Below are positions 32,203-40,227 of a stretch of DNA of 64,000 bases, piece by piece. Location of the stretch: contig NZ_FNXF01000004.1 of the NCBI RefSeq assembly GCF_900108485.1, forward strand, positions 297,582 through 361,581, read 5' to 3'. A program made the position numbers and the translations under genes. Each line of letters opens with the position of its first letter. The first letter of the stretch is position 1. The notes under the pieces are model-generated. The model was not told the DNA's origin, searched no databases, and saw only the letters and a list, made by a program, of their open reading frames with translations. The stretch is from Rheinheimera pacifica (GTDB taxonomy: Bacteria; Pseudomonadota; Gammaproteobacteria; Enterobacterales; Alteromonadaceae).

Positions 32203-33693
32203 CACCAGTTCTACCCGACGGTTTATTGCTTTACCCCCGGCGTTGCCATTATGTTGTTGCGGCGACATAGCGCCAACACCTTCGGCCAGCAGCCTGTCGG
32301 CTTTAATACCTTGCTTAACCAGCGCTTGTAAAATGCTGTCAGCACGCGCTTTTGATAGCTGTATATTGTGGCTATGGCTACCACTGTTATCAGTGTGGCC
32401 CACCACATAAAAGGCTTGTTCGGCGTGTTGGGTCAGGTATGCAGCTATTACCTTTAATGAATCGGCAGACTCAGGTAACAGGGTGGCACTGTCGCTGGCG
32501 AAATGTAAACCATGCAATACTACTTTGCCACTGCGGCTCAGTTCGTTCTGCAGGTAGGCGGTATCAATACTTACCCGGTTGGTTTGTATGGTGCTTAGCT
32601 CAATAATATCGTGGGCTATATCAACATTGCTATACTCATTGTGTTTCTTTACAGCGACCGACAGATAGATATCCTGCTCATGTACTGTTTTATAAGCCGT
32701 AAGCATACGGTAATCGTCTCTGGCGGAGTTGCTGTTAGTTAAGTAACCTTTAAAGCGGTTCCGCTCGGGGCTGCCTTGCCATAATAATGCTAACTGATTG
32801 TCGCCGCAGGCCTGATGTTCGCAACTAAATATCAGCTTAAAGCCTGCATTTTCTAGTGCTTGTTGATAATTACGAAATATCTGTAAAGTAGATTGGTCTT
32901 TACTCGCCTCGTAATGCAACAAGGTTGACTTTCCAGCCAGAACTAACTGCGGTACTTGTCTATGTTCATCAGCAATGCCGGTGGCCAGTCGTACTTCAGT
33001 GTGCTCGGTTACCTTGCTATGAGTAAGCTTGGCACCACTATAGCGTGAAATAAGCGGGTGATCGCCGCCTTTTGCCTGGTCTGGTCCTAAACTAGTGGCT
33101 GCAGGGCTTGGCATGGGCTCAGGAGTGATAGCATCTTCAAACACTTTGACCAGACCCAACTGCAACTGCTGGGGCTCGGTAATAATCTGGCCTAACTCAA
33201 CGGTGTCGCCGGATGCCTGTTTAATAAACCACTGTAAATAAGTGGGGGCATCGTCAGGCCCTAGTTGCGCCAGAATATAATAATGTTCTTTATCAAAACT
33301 GGAAAAGTCGGATAAATTGCCGAAAATACTACTGCTCCAGTGTAATTCATGTATTAATTTTGTTGAAAAGCTGCGGCCGCAGTCTGAACGACACAATAAC
33401 AGTAACTTGGCATTTAAGCGCTTTACCACATCCAGATAATTTTCCGCAATATGTAAAGCTGAATGCTCGCCTTGAATACGATAAATATGCCCGGTTTGTT
33501 TGCCAGTAACTGTGACGCCACTAAAAGCTTTGTCGTTAGTCACCTTATGCTGTGGTATCACCACGTCAGTGTAGTTACTAACAGCATGGTGATAAATACT
33601 GGCCCCCGGGTAGTCTGATACCAGCGGATGATCTGACTTGGCTAACAGGGAAAAACTTGTAACAAAAAGCAAGCTTAAAATCAGGTAATGCAT
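32194..33693 (-). CDS. OmpA-family outer-membrane protein with two DUF4892-like domains
   Basis: After a signal peptide (LILSLLFVTSFSLLA-KSDHP), two homologous modules are visible, each starting with a DHPL(V/I)S(D/R)Y(P/S)GA motif (about residues 20 and 215), which I assign to DUF4892. The C-terminal OmpA domain (about 385-499) has VVGHTDNSGSHSHNIQLSKARAD and NRRVELVLR, the peptidoglycan-binding core. It is probably an outer-membrane or periplasmic anchor. It is the only minus-strand gene in the island. The OmpA domain is related to that at 48459-49367. Confidence 0.87.
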   Translation of the reverse strand: MHYLILSLLFVTSFSLLAKSDHPLVSDYPGASIYHHAVSNYTDVVIPQHKVTNDKAFSGVTVTGKQTGHIYRIQGEHSALHIAENYLDVVKRLNAKLLLLCRSDCGRSFSTKLIHELHWSSSIFGNLSDFSSFDKEHYYILAQLGPDDAPTYLQWFIKQASGDTVELGQIITEPQQLQLGLVKVFEDAITPEPMPSPAATSLGPDQAKGGDHPLISRYSGAKLTHSKVTEHTEVRLATGIADEHRQVPQLVLAGKSTLLHYEASKDQSTLQIFRNYQQALENAGFKLIFSCEHQACGDNQLALLWQGSPERNRFKGYLTNSNSARDDYRMLTAYKTVHEQDIYLSVAVKKHNEYSNVDIAHDIIELSTIQTNRVSIDTAYLQNELSRSGKVVLHGLHFASDSATLLPESADSLKVIAAYLTQHAEQAFYVVGHTDNSGSHSHNIQLSKARADSILQALVKQGIKADRLLAEGVGAMSPQQHNGNAGGKAINRRVELVLR

Positions 33694-33779
33694 AACACCC
33701 TCAATGTTAAAAATTTAAGTTAAATGGATTTTAGTTGATATATTAAAGTATTTTTAGTTAATTTATTGATTAGTATTAT

Positions 33780-34020
33780 TTTTAAATGATAACCTTGGTT
33801 ATCGCCAAGGTAAACCGCTATATGATTCTCTGCCAGCAGTTTTCGGTCCGGTTCGAGCCCGATACAACGTCTGCTGGGGCGCAAAGTGGATCATTCAGTA
33901 CTGCGCAGGCTGGCTACACGACTCGGTAGTAAGAGGCCGTAGCATACTTTGACCCCGTCAGATGAAAGGGTACTGCCACTTTCAATCACGGCTGGTGTGC
34001 TGTAACAGATAATGATATTT
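33780..34020 (+). other. Structured non-coding leader upstream of the island operon
   Basis: This GC-richer stretch sits between AT-rich DNA and the first plus-strand island gene. It can form several stems: CCTTGG / CCAAGG at about 33793; CCAGCAG / CTGCTGG enclosing TCGG / CCGA at about 33832-33877; GCGCA / TGCGC; and a long-range CAGTAC / GTACTG pair. No ORF fits it. A GGTAAACC and a GGCGCAAAG box recall c-di-GMP riboswitches but the rest does not match. It may be a riboswitch or a small RNA. Confidence 0.4.
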
Positions 34021-34030
34021 GGAGATGTTG

Positions 34031-34579
34031 ATGTTTAAACACGTATTTGCAGTAGCGGTTTGTGCCGTGCTGCTAACCCCCTATGCCACTGCACAATCGC
34101 GCTTGCTAATGCCCAAAGAAGAGCAGCCGGAAGATATGCGCTACTACCAGCCTTATAAATGGGATACACCGATAGAGCGCAAAACGATTTATGAAGCTAA
34201 AGCTAATGGCCAATACCATATGCTGGAAAAGTTAGCTACTTGCCAAATAGAAGCTGATAATTTAGAACAGTGGCTTACTGCCTTTAAAAAAGGGTCGCAG
34301 GAAGTTGGTTACACCGAGTCTGATTTTGACATGCGGGATATGGATGATAATCAGATACACGATCCGGATGACGGTAATCATGTGTCAAAATGGCTGGTAA
34401 GGGATTATGCCGAAAAGCACTATGTAGGTTATACCGGCAAAAATTTAGCTAAGTTACAGGACGGGTTTTTTAGCCATTGTCTGGCTAAGCTACCGGTAAA
34501 ACTGTTTACCAAAGAAGCGCGAGATTTTCTTGAGGCCAAGAATCAGGCCGAAATAGACAGAGAGATGGCCTACCCATGA
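34031..34579 (+). CDS. Secreted protein of unknown family, paralogue of 38063-38611
   Basis: The protein of about 182 residues has a signal peptide ending at about ATA-QS. Its body shares motifs with the gene at 38063: SRLLMPKEEQPEDMRYYQ, KWDTPIERKTIYEA, FKKGSQEVGYTESDFDMRD, and VRDYAEKHYVGYTGK. No known family is recognised. I chose ATG 34031, which has GGAG six bases upstream, over upstream in-frame codons. It heads the collapsed second copy of the tad operon and overlaps the next short ORF by ATGA, as its paralogue does at 38608. Confidence 0.75.
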   Translation: MFKHVFAVAVCAVLLTPYATAQSRLLMPKEEQPEDMRYYQPYKWDTPIERKTIYEAKANGQYHMLEKLATCQIEADNLEQWLTAFKKGSQEVGYTESDFDMRDMDDNQIHDPDDGNHVSKWLVRDYAEKHYVGYTGKNLAKLQDGFFSHCLAKLPVKLFTKEARDFLEAKNQAEIDREMAYP

Positions 34580-34719
34580 AAGTACAAACCTCACTTTTAC
34601 GCCCTTCTTTTCGCAAGTGTATGGCCTCAACACTACCTGCCAGCTTACTAATGCTAAGCGCTTGTGGTGGCACACATTGGTCCGAAAGGTATCGGAATAA
34701 CCCTATTAGCTTGCAATAA
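34576..34719 (+). pseudogene. In-frame deleted relic of the tad lipoprotein gene
   Basis: A 47-codon ORF holds a lipoprotein signal (LLMLSAC lipobox) joined directly to GTHWSERYRNNPISLQ. That tail is nearly the same as the C-terminus of the 223-residue lipoprotein at 38608-39279. The middle of about 175 residues is missing. The frame is intact, so a micro-lipoprotein could still be made. It starts in an ATGA overlap with the preceding gene. Confidence 0.7.
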
Positions 34720-34741
34720 TAAACCTTTAAGCGAAGAACAG

Positions 34742-34881
34742 ATGAACTTAGCGCAAGGTAGCAGGCAAAAAAAGGCGGGGTACTTGCAGAGTTTGTGGTA
34801 GTCCCCGGCTTTATTATTATGCCACTTATAGTTAATAGCAGCGGATTAATCCTGCCGAAGTTAGCCATGCCACTTATTTAA
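34742..34881 (+). pseudogene. Frameshifted relic of the tadE-like gene
   Basis: The start MNLAQGSRQ is the same as in the TadE-like gene at 39299, but one base is missing after the tenth codon, giving an early stop. Restoring the frame gives EFVVVPGFIIMPLI and then homology ends. The sequence then joins the region upstream of the pilin gene (compare 49391-49430), so about 10 kb present in the intact operon is absent here. Confidence 0.8.
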
Positions 34882-34906
34882 ACTTTCTTTACAGGGATGT
34901 TTGCTG

Positions 34907-35023
34907 ATGATAACTCTACGGTGGCAGGGCCAGAGCATGACAGAATACCTCATTATAGTGGCGCTGGTAGCAATAAGCGGTATTACGGCGTTTCGCTATT
35001 TTGGTGCTGTACAGCGCAGCTAA
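34907..35023 (+). pseudogene. Truncated relic of the pilin-peptidase gene
   Basis: Thirty-eight codons (MITLRWQGQSMTEYLIIVAL and on to FGAVQRS) match the N-terminus of the gene at 49427 with the same upstream sequence (TTTACAGGGATGTTTGCTG). It stops at TAA where the intact gene has CAG, and homology ceases after that. It ends the collapsed second operon copy. The peptide still has a processing site and a hydrophobic segment, so expression is conceivable. Confidence 0.8.
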
Positions 35024-35205
35024 GACATGGTTGATTCGTTAGTTAAAGTGTTTTTGTTTATTTTTTGGGTAAATATGTCTTTTATGGTGGTTTGTGTGAT
35101 TGGTTGTGCGTTATAAAGGGTTTGTTAGGTGGTTAAATTGTGATTTTTTTGCGGGCAGGAATAGGCATCGCAGGTTGATGTAACAGTTAAAATTAAGGAT
35201 GATAA

Positions 35206-35832
35206 ATGGCAGATGTTTTAATTATTTCTGATACAAATGCTGGCCTGGCTTCAGTGTTTAGCTGTTTAGATTTACTTTCTGTTTCATATTGCCAGATAAC
35301 TATATCAGGCTTAAGTAGTTATATTCAGCGAGAAACAGAACCTCGATGGTTGTTACTTCGTGCGTCTGGCAATATTGTAGATGATGGCTTAGCTAGCATA
35401 GATATAAAGGCGGTAACATCAGAACAACCGCTGATGTTATTGGTAGACTCAGATCCACGTGTAGCAGAGGTCTTTGCTTTAGACCAAGGTTTTATTGGTG
35501 TGATGTCGCTTAATATGACGTTAGACCAAATGGTTAAAGCTCTTAGGGTCGCAAATGAAGGGGGGCTTTGGTACTCACGTGCCGCGCTGGAGCAGTTAGT
35601 TTACAAGCAACTACAGAAACGAAGAACGCAAAAGCTCTCAGATTCATTGCATAATTTAACAAAAAAGGAAAAGTTAATTGCTAAGCTTTCTTCTGAAGGC
35701 TTGGCAAATGTTGAAATTGCCGCCAGCCTACATCTCTCGCCAAATACAGTTAAAACCCATATGCAAAGCATTTTACGAAAAGCAAAAGTTAAAAATCGAA
35801 CTCAGCTTAGTGCCTTGTTTAACACGGAGTAA
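35206..35832 (+). CDS. LuxR/FixJ-type transcriptional regulator (CsgD/VpsT-like)
   Basis: The 208-residue regulator has an N-terminal receiver-like domain (about 1-120) and a C-terminal LuxR helix-turn-helix (about 148-205; LTKKEKLIAKLSSEGLANVE, SPNTVKTHMQSIL). The receiver half lacks an obvious canonical acidic pocket. At residues 122-125 it has WYSR, close to the W[FLM][TS]R motif through which VpsT binds c-di-GMP. AAGGAT lies 8 bases before the ATG. It sits just upstream of the flp pilin gene and is the best candidate regulator of the pilus operon. DNA targets and ligand binding are inferences. Confidence 0.87.
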   Translation: MADVLIISDTNAGLASVFSCLDLLSVSYCQITISGLSSYIQRETEPRWLLLRASGNIVDDGLASIDIKAVTSEQPLMLLVDSDPRVAEVFALDQGFIGVMSLNMTLDQMVKALRVANEGGLWYSRAALEQLVYKQLQKRRTQKLSDSLHNLTKKEKLIAKLSSEGLANVEIAASLHLSPNTVKTHMQSILRKAKVKNRTQLSALFNTE

Positions 35833-36016
35833 CTAAATCCCACGTTAAAAATCATAAATTTTCAATCTGTTAGCTAATTTTCATGCTCCATAAGGAGTAT
35901 TATTTTTATTAATTGAAACTAAATTTAATTTATTTTTAATTAAAATGGAGTATTTTGTTTTTGTGATTTATTAATATAATTATAGGTGAATTTTGTGTTA
36001 AAAATGGAGAGTGAGC
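35833..36016 (+). promoter_or_regulatory. AT-rich probable promoter region of flp
   Basis: This 184-base AT-rich gap holds a perfect TATAAT at 35975-35980, 42 bases before the flp ATG. The only TTG-type hexamer upstream (TTGTTT, 35955) is at 14 bases spacing, so a -35 is not clear and activator dependence is plausible. GGAG at 36006 is the flp ribosome-binding site. Confidence 0.4.
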
Positions 36017-36289
36017 ATGAGAGTTATTAATAAACGCGTTAAAGGTCAGGGTATGACAGAGTACATCATCATAGTGGCACTGATTGCTATAGCTGCTATT
36101 GGTGCTTTTACATTATTTGGTAAAACTGCCCGCAATCAAGTCGCCGCTATGGCTTCTGAATTGGGTGGTAAGGAAAGTGCTGCAGCAGTAAAAGTTGCGG
36201 CTGATGCGGGTGAGAAAGCTAAAACTGTTGCTGCAACGGATGTGAGTTTAAGTACGTACGACCAAACTGCTACCAAAGGCGGGAATTAA
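36017..36289 (+). CDS. flp: Flp/Fap-type major pilin of the Tad pilus
   Basis: This protein of about 90 residues has a short positively charged leader and the prepilin cleavage site Gly10 | QGMTEYIIIVALIAIAAIGA, with Glu at +5 and Tyr at +6, as in Flp pilins. The mature pilin is about 80 residues. It would be processed by a TadV/CpaA-like peptidase, which is not encoded in the window. It is the first gene of the intact tad locus and is separated from the rest by an attenuator-like hairpin, so the pilin is probably made in excess. I chose ATG 36017. Confidence 0.92.
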   Translation: MRVINKRVKGQGMTEYIIIVALIAIAAIGAFTLFGKTARNQVAAMASELGGKESAAAVKVAADAGEKAKTVAATDVSLSTYDQTATKGGN

Positions 36290-36294
36290 ATCTA

Positions 36295-36340
36295 AACAGC
36301 TTGTCCCGGTTAAATAACGTATCAGGGCAGGCTGTTTTTT
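36295..36340 (+). terminator. Terminator or attenuator between flp and tadG
   Basis: AACAGC...GTCCC pairs with GGGC..GCTGTT around a 20-base loop and is followed by TTTTTT. Placed between the major pilin gene and the assembly genes, it would reduce read-through rather than block it, since no other clear promoter is seen before 36414. Confidence 0.65.
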
Positions 36341-36413
36341 GTCTACCAGTAAAAAGTTGTCGGCTTTAGGACTGCTGCGCATTATCAATGTGGCGCTTAC
36401 GGATGAGTAATTT

Positions 36414-38051
36414 ATGTCTTATACCCTTTCAATAGTCTGTTCTGTTAAAAAAATCGGTAAACAGCCCGTTGGGTTAGGTAAGCAGGATGGTTACGCCTCC
36501 GTTTTAATACTATTTTTCTTCGCTGCCATTATGCTGGCGGTGTATTCGCTGTATGACAGTGGCTGGGTGGCAACCGAGCGCATTCGTTTGCAAAACACCG
36601 CTGATAACACCGTCTACAGTGTTGTTAATACCCAAACCCGTGATCACAATATGATCGCCATTACTAACCGCGCTATGGTGGCCAACCAAGTAGCGATTGG
36701 TCAGTATATTGGCCTGGTGTCATGGAGTAGCGCGGTAAACGAATTTGCTCAAAACATTGAAACGCTTGGTGATTTGGCGGAGTTATTCCCCGGTGTGGGT
36801 ACGGTTATTGCCAGAATAACAGATGTCATTGCCCGGGTAACCGCCACCATGGTTTCAGTACTGGAGCGCGGTAGCGGGTTTATCGCTTTGCAAGAGGGCA
36901 TTATCACTGCTCTTGGCGGCTTACAGTTGGCGAATCATGGTATGACGTTAGGCTCAGCTCAGGCGGTTTACGAAGATATTTTAACCCGCAACGATCCTGA
37001 TGTTGATAACTCAGTGATTTTATCTGCGTTTAACGTTAAAGCTTTTTTTGATAACTGGAACACGACCATAGCAAGCTATGACCGCGATAAAGTTAAACAA
37101 AGCCGGTTTGGTGGTAATGAAAAAACCACTCAGCGCTTTTTTGAGTTTGGCAACCTGGTAAATGACTCGAGAGACGGCTTTAGTGCACAGCGGTCCTATC
37201 GATGGTTTGGTCGGTTTAATTTGGGAATAATGAGTGCCTGGGCAGAAAAAAATGGTGGCTCTGATTTTTTTGCTATGCCACCTGATGGCACCAGACGCAG
37301 AAATGCTGTGCACTGGAACTGGACCGCCGCTGATACTATTTCCGCCTGGCAGCGTTGGCGCTATATATTCGGCTCTACAACCACTGAGCTACCCTTGGGC
37401 TGGGGTGCTGCTCATGCACTAAATAAGGATATTAGTGGTAACACCTTTGGATATTATTCTGACCGGGCACTGCGAAATTCTATGCAGCATACTCATACAG
37501 CCAATAATAACTGGCAGAATGTGAATTATAACAGTAATGGCAATTTGCGGGGTTGGGGCGCAGCCAGCAGCAACAATAATGCTTTCAGGATGTTAAGACT
37601 CCCTGCTATAGGTGGGCACCGTTCAGAGTCCTACGAGGAAAATAATATCAAAGATACCACCGGCCTGATCGATTTTCATGATCTTACTTCAGATAAGAAA
37701 GTGGATGAGATGCCCGCATTTACGCTATTTATCTCTAAACCCGCCAGTGCATTGCGGCTGCGGCGCAATATTGAAGCTGATGCCACCGATTTTACCCGTA
37801 GCAGTACCTTTGATATTGCTGAAACCGGCTCGGTGCCGTCGAACCGTTTATATGCCATGGCCAGTGCCAAAAGTTACTTTGCCCGGCCACAAGAACCGGC
37901 TGTGCGCGGCCGCACTGCGCCCTGGCAAATTCAATGGGGCCGACATGACGGCTTGCGCGAATACGCCAACTTATACAACCCATTTTGGCAAACCACTCTT
38001 GCACCGTCTGAACAAGCAGCGCTACCAGTGCTTGTAGACAAGGTGTTTTAA
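36414..38051 (+). CDS. tadG: TadG-like pilus assembly protein
   Basis: The 545-residue protein has a single hydrophobic segment near the N-terminus (GYASVLILFFFAAIMLAVYS) followed by SGWVATERIRLQNTADNTVYS, the standard start of Tad-G/putative Flp assembly proteins (PF13400). The rest is a long extracytoplasmic region with no recognised von Willebrand domain. In Aggregatibacter TadG is needed for pilus function, but its exact role is unclear. It is the first gene after the flp attenuator. No frameshift is seen. Confidence 0.8.
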   Translation: MSYTLSIVCSVKKIGKQPVGLGKQDGYASVLILFFFAAIMLAVYSLYDSGWVATERIRLQNTADNTVYSVVNTQTRDHNMIAITNRAMVANQVAIGQYIGLVSWSSAVNEFAQNIETLGDLAELFPGVGTVIARITDVIARVTATMVSVLERGSGFIALQEGIITALGGLQLANHGMTLGSAQAVYEDILTRNDPDVDNSVILSAFNVKAFFDNWNTTIASYDRDKVKQSRFGGNEKTTQRFFEFGNLVNDSRDGFSAQRSYRWFGRFNLGIMSAWAEKNGGSDFFAMPPDGTRRRNAVHWNWTAADTISAWQRWRYIFGSTTTELPLGWGAAHALNKDISGNTFGYYSDRALRNSMQHTHTANNNWQNVNYNSNGNLRGWGAASSNNNAFRMLRLPAIGGHRSESYEENNIKDTTGLIDFHDLTSDKKVDEMPAFTLFISKPASALRLRRNIEADATDFTRSSTFDIAETGSVPSNRLYAMASAKSYFARPQEPAVRGRTAPWQIQWGRHDGLREYANLYNPFWQTTLAPSEQAALPVLVDKVF

Positions 38052-38062
38052 AGGATTCATTT

Positions 38063-38611
38063 ATGTTTAAAAAATTACTATTGATCACTTTGACTACTTT
38101 ATTTGTTAGCCCTTTTGTCATTGCAAAGCCATCACTGCTAATGCCAAAAAAAGAGCAAGCAGAAGATTTCAGATATTACCAGAATTTCCATTGGAATAAG
38201 CCGGTGGAACGAAAGGCGTTGTATGAAGCTATAGCCAATGGTCAGTTTCATATGTATCAAAAGATGATGGAATGCAAGCTGAGAGCAAGTCATCTCCCAA
38301 GTTGGCTTGATGCTTTTAAAAAGGGAGGTGAAGAAATCGCTTTTACCGAGTCAGATTACAGTATGCGCGATATTGATGACAAACAGATTCGAGATCCTGA
38401 AGACGGTACTTTAGTTTCGGGATGGCAGGTGCGTGATTTTGCAGAAAAAAACTATACCGGCTACACAAGAAAAAGTTTAAAAAAGTTGCAGGACAAATAC
38501 TGGGGACATTGTTTGGCTGAACTGCCAGTTAATTTATTTACTAAGGAAGCACAAGACAAACTTGATGCACGTCTTCAACGTGAAGCCGACAGGGAGATGG
38601 GATATCCATGA
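38063..38611 (+). CDS. Secreted protein of unknown family, paralogue of 34031-34579
   Basis: The 182-residue protein has a signal peptide ending near VIA-KPS and the same block structure as its paralogue: PSLLMPKKEQAEDFRYYQ, NKPVERKALYEA, FKKGGEEIAFTESDYSMRD, and VRDFAEKNYTGYTRK. Four-base ATGA overlap with the next lipoprotein gene suggests the two work together. AAAGGA lies upstream of the ATG. No database family comes to mind; presence in both copies of the operon argues for a conserved part of this tad subtype. Confidence 0.75.
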   Translation: MFKKLLLITLTTLFVSPFVIAKPSLLMPKKEQAEDFRYYQNFHWNKPVERKALYEAIANGQFHMYQKMMECKLRASHLPSWLDAFKKGGEEIAFTESDYSMRDIDDKQIRDPEDGTLVSGWQVRDFAEKNYTGYTRKSLKKLQDKYWGHCLAELPVNLFTKEAQDKLDARLQREADREMGYP

Positions 38612-39279
38612 TATTCACCACTAAGATATTACGCCATACATCAATGTTAACTTTTGGGATTAGTTTATTCGTACTTAATGCCTGTGGCGATAGTGATGTC
38701 GCGAATAAAGCGCAGGAATATAAAGACGCTGCGGTCGCCGTACAGCAAGGTATGGAAATAATAGACGCTGCGGACGAGGTGAAGGCCAGCAGTGGCAATG
38801 CCAGCGCGGCAGAACTGGTGGCCGAGCATAATATTCACTGGTCGCAGCCTGCGTTATTTCCGGCAGATAAGCTGGATGGGAAAACAGGTTTGCAGGCTGC
38901 TTATGTTGGTTATGGCCGCCTGGAAATGCTGGCTGCCAATAAACATATTGACAAGCAAGTTCGCGATTGTCACGACAGTGTAGGTGGTTTAGTAGGGCTG
39001 GGTAAGCTAGACGGGCTAGCTGACAAATACAATTTTGAAACTGCCACTTTAATGAATATGTTTAAAGAGGATGAAGCAACGCATATCGAAAGGAAAGGTG
39101 AATCATTAGATAACGACTTGGGCCTTTTTTATATTGGTTTAGTGAAGCAGTACAAAGCAACACTGAGTAAAGAAGACAACCGCGCAATAAATGAAGCTTT
39201 TTGGCAATGGTGTATTGCGCTACCTAATACACATTGGTCCGAAAGATATCGGAATAACCCTATTAGCTTGCAACAATAA
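38608..39279 (+). CDS. Lipoprotein of the tad locus
   Basis: The 223-residue protein has a type II signal peptide with lipobox VLNAC (Cys about 26) and is alpha-rich downstream (KAQEYKDAAVAVQQGMEII). It ends THWSERYRNNPISLQQ. It starts inside the previous gene's stop (ATGA). The family is not recognised. A deleted form of it survives at 34576-34719. A pilotin-like or outer-membrane role in the Tad machine is possible, as the usual RcpB/TadD set is incomplete here, but that is speculation. Confidence 0.72.
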   Translation: MIFTTKILRHTSMLTFGISLFVLNACGDSDVANKAQEYKDAAVAVQQGMEIIDAADEVKASSGNASAAELVAEHNIHWSQPALFPADKLDGKTGLQAAYVGYGRLEMLAANKHIDKQVRDCHDSVGGLVGLGKLDGLADKYNFETATLMNMFKEDEATHIERKGESLDNDLGLFYIGLVKQYKATLSKEDNRAINEAFWQWCIALPNTHWSERYRNNPISLQQ

Positions 39280-39298
39280 ACCTTTAGGCGAAGAACAG

Positions 39299-40216
39299 AT
39301 GAACTTAGCGCAGGGTAGCAGGCAGCAAAAAGGCGGTGTACTGGCGGAGTTTGTGGTAGTAACCGGTTTTATTATTATGCCACTGATAATGCTATTGCCG
39401 GTGTTATTTAGCTATATAGAAAGCCGCCAGTATATGGAACAGTCGGCGCGTTACTCGGTATGGGAGCGCACCGCCTATTTTCAGGCTTTGCCTGCTGAGG
39501 CGGTTGCCTATGCGCCGGTCAAAAATGACAGTGACATTGCAGCAGAAATTCAGAACAGAATACTATCGGCAAAAGATGTAGCAATTAAGCTGGCGCAGCG
39601 TGACGCCGAATTAGCAGAGCCGCTTAATCCAAACTTAAGGTTAACAGATAGAGCAACAGCCAAGCGCGTTAGTATGTACGAGCCGGCAGCGGAGGGCAGT
39701 CATTTTGTGGTAACTCATGCTACAACTCAGCATGGGTTATCTGGTGTGGCTGAGCTACAGGAAAAAGTGGTGAACGCTATTAGTTTACTACCAGGGTTTA
39801 GTTTGAACACCGAGGGTTTGTATCAGGCTGAAGTTGGGATAAAACTTAAACCACTAAGCTGGTTTAGTGAGCTGGGCACCGAGGCATTAAACCCGCGCCG
39901 ACAAAATGCCTTGTTAGCAGAAGGCTGGACTATTGGCGGCCCAGCGCAGGCACAATCGACTATTCGGGGCCTGGTGCCCATTACCAGCTTTATGGATGAT
40001 ATTGGCTTTGATCGTGTTCTTGGTTTAATCAGTTTTTTCCCACTGGCTAAAGAGCTAGGCAGTGACTATTTGCAGCTGGGTAAGGTAGAGGTGGATGCTA
40101 TACCGTGCTCGCGCTTGGGAGTAATAGACCGCCGGGGCAGAGTATCTACGCCGTCACAATGCGTGCAGCGTATTGATTCGCAACTTCGCTCCTACCGTTA
40201 CCGCTATAGAGAATAA
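39299..40216 (+). CDS. TadE-like pseudopilin
   Basis: The protein of about 305 residues starts MNLAQGSRQQ and has a pseudopilin cleavage motif KG | GVLAEFVVV (Glu at +5, Phe at +6), followed by one hydrophobic helix and SRQYMEQSARYSVWERTAYF, typical of TadE-like minor proteins. I chose ATG 39299, outside the preceding lipoprotein gene, although the frame is open further upstream. It is longer than the usual TadE (about 190). The homologous relic at 34742 starts at the same codon, supporting this start. Confidence 0.82.
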   Translation: MNLAQGSRQQKGGVLAEFVVVTGFIIMPLIMLLPVLFSYIESRQYMEQSARYSVWERTAYFQALPAEAVAYAPVKNDSDIAAEIQNRILSAKDVAIKLAQRDAELAEPLNPNLRLTDRATAKRVSMYEPAAEGSHFVVTHATTQHGLSGVAELQEKVVNAISLLPGFSLNTEGLYQAEVGIKLKPLSWFSELGTEALNPRRQNALLAEGWTIGGPAQAQSTIRGLVPITSFMDDIGFDRVLGLISFFPLAKELGSDYLQLGKVEVDAIPCSRLGVIDRRGRVSTPSQCVQRIDSQLRSYRYRYRE

Positions 40217-40227
40217 AGGATGCATGG

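Noticed and set aside
33845..33872. tRNA T-arm-like GGTTCGAGCCC
   Set aside because: Only three flanking base pairs form and no acceptor, D or anticodon arms fit around it.
33810..33990. c-di-GMP (GEMM) riboswitch call for the leader before the island operon
   Set aside because: GGTAAACC and GGCGCAAAG recall two conserved GEMM segments, but the GNRA-capped helix, its receptor and the third helix are not found. I kept it as an unexplained structured region.
35124..35130. GTTAGGT integron core-like heptamer near the relic operon
   Set aside because: No paired complementary site or foldable attC is nearby; a heptamer like this occurs by chance.
39191..39298. Upstream in-frame start for the tadE-like gene
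   Set aside because: It would lie inside the lipoprotein gene; the duplicate relic at 34742 and the MNLAQGSRQ leader support the later start.
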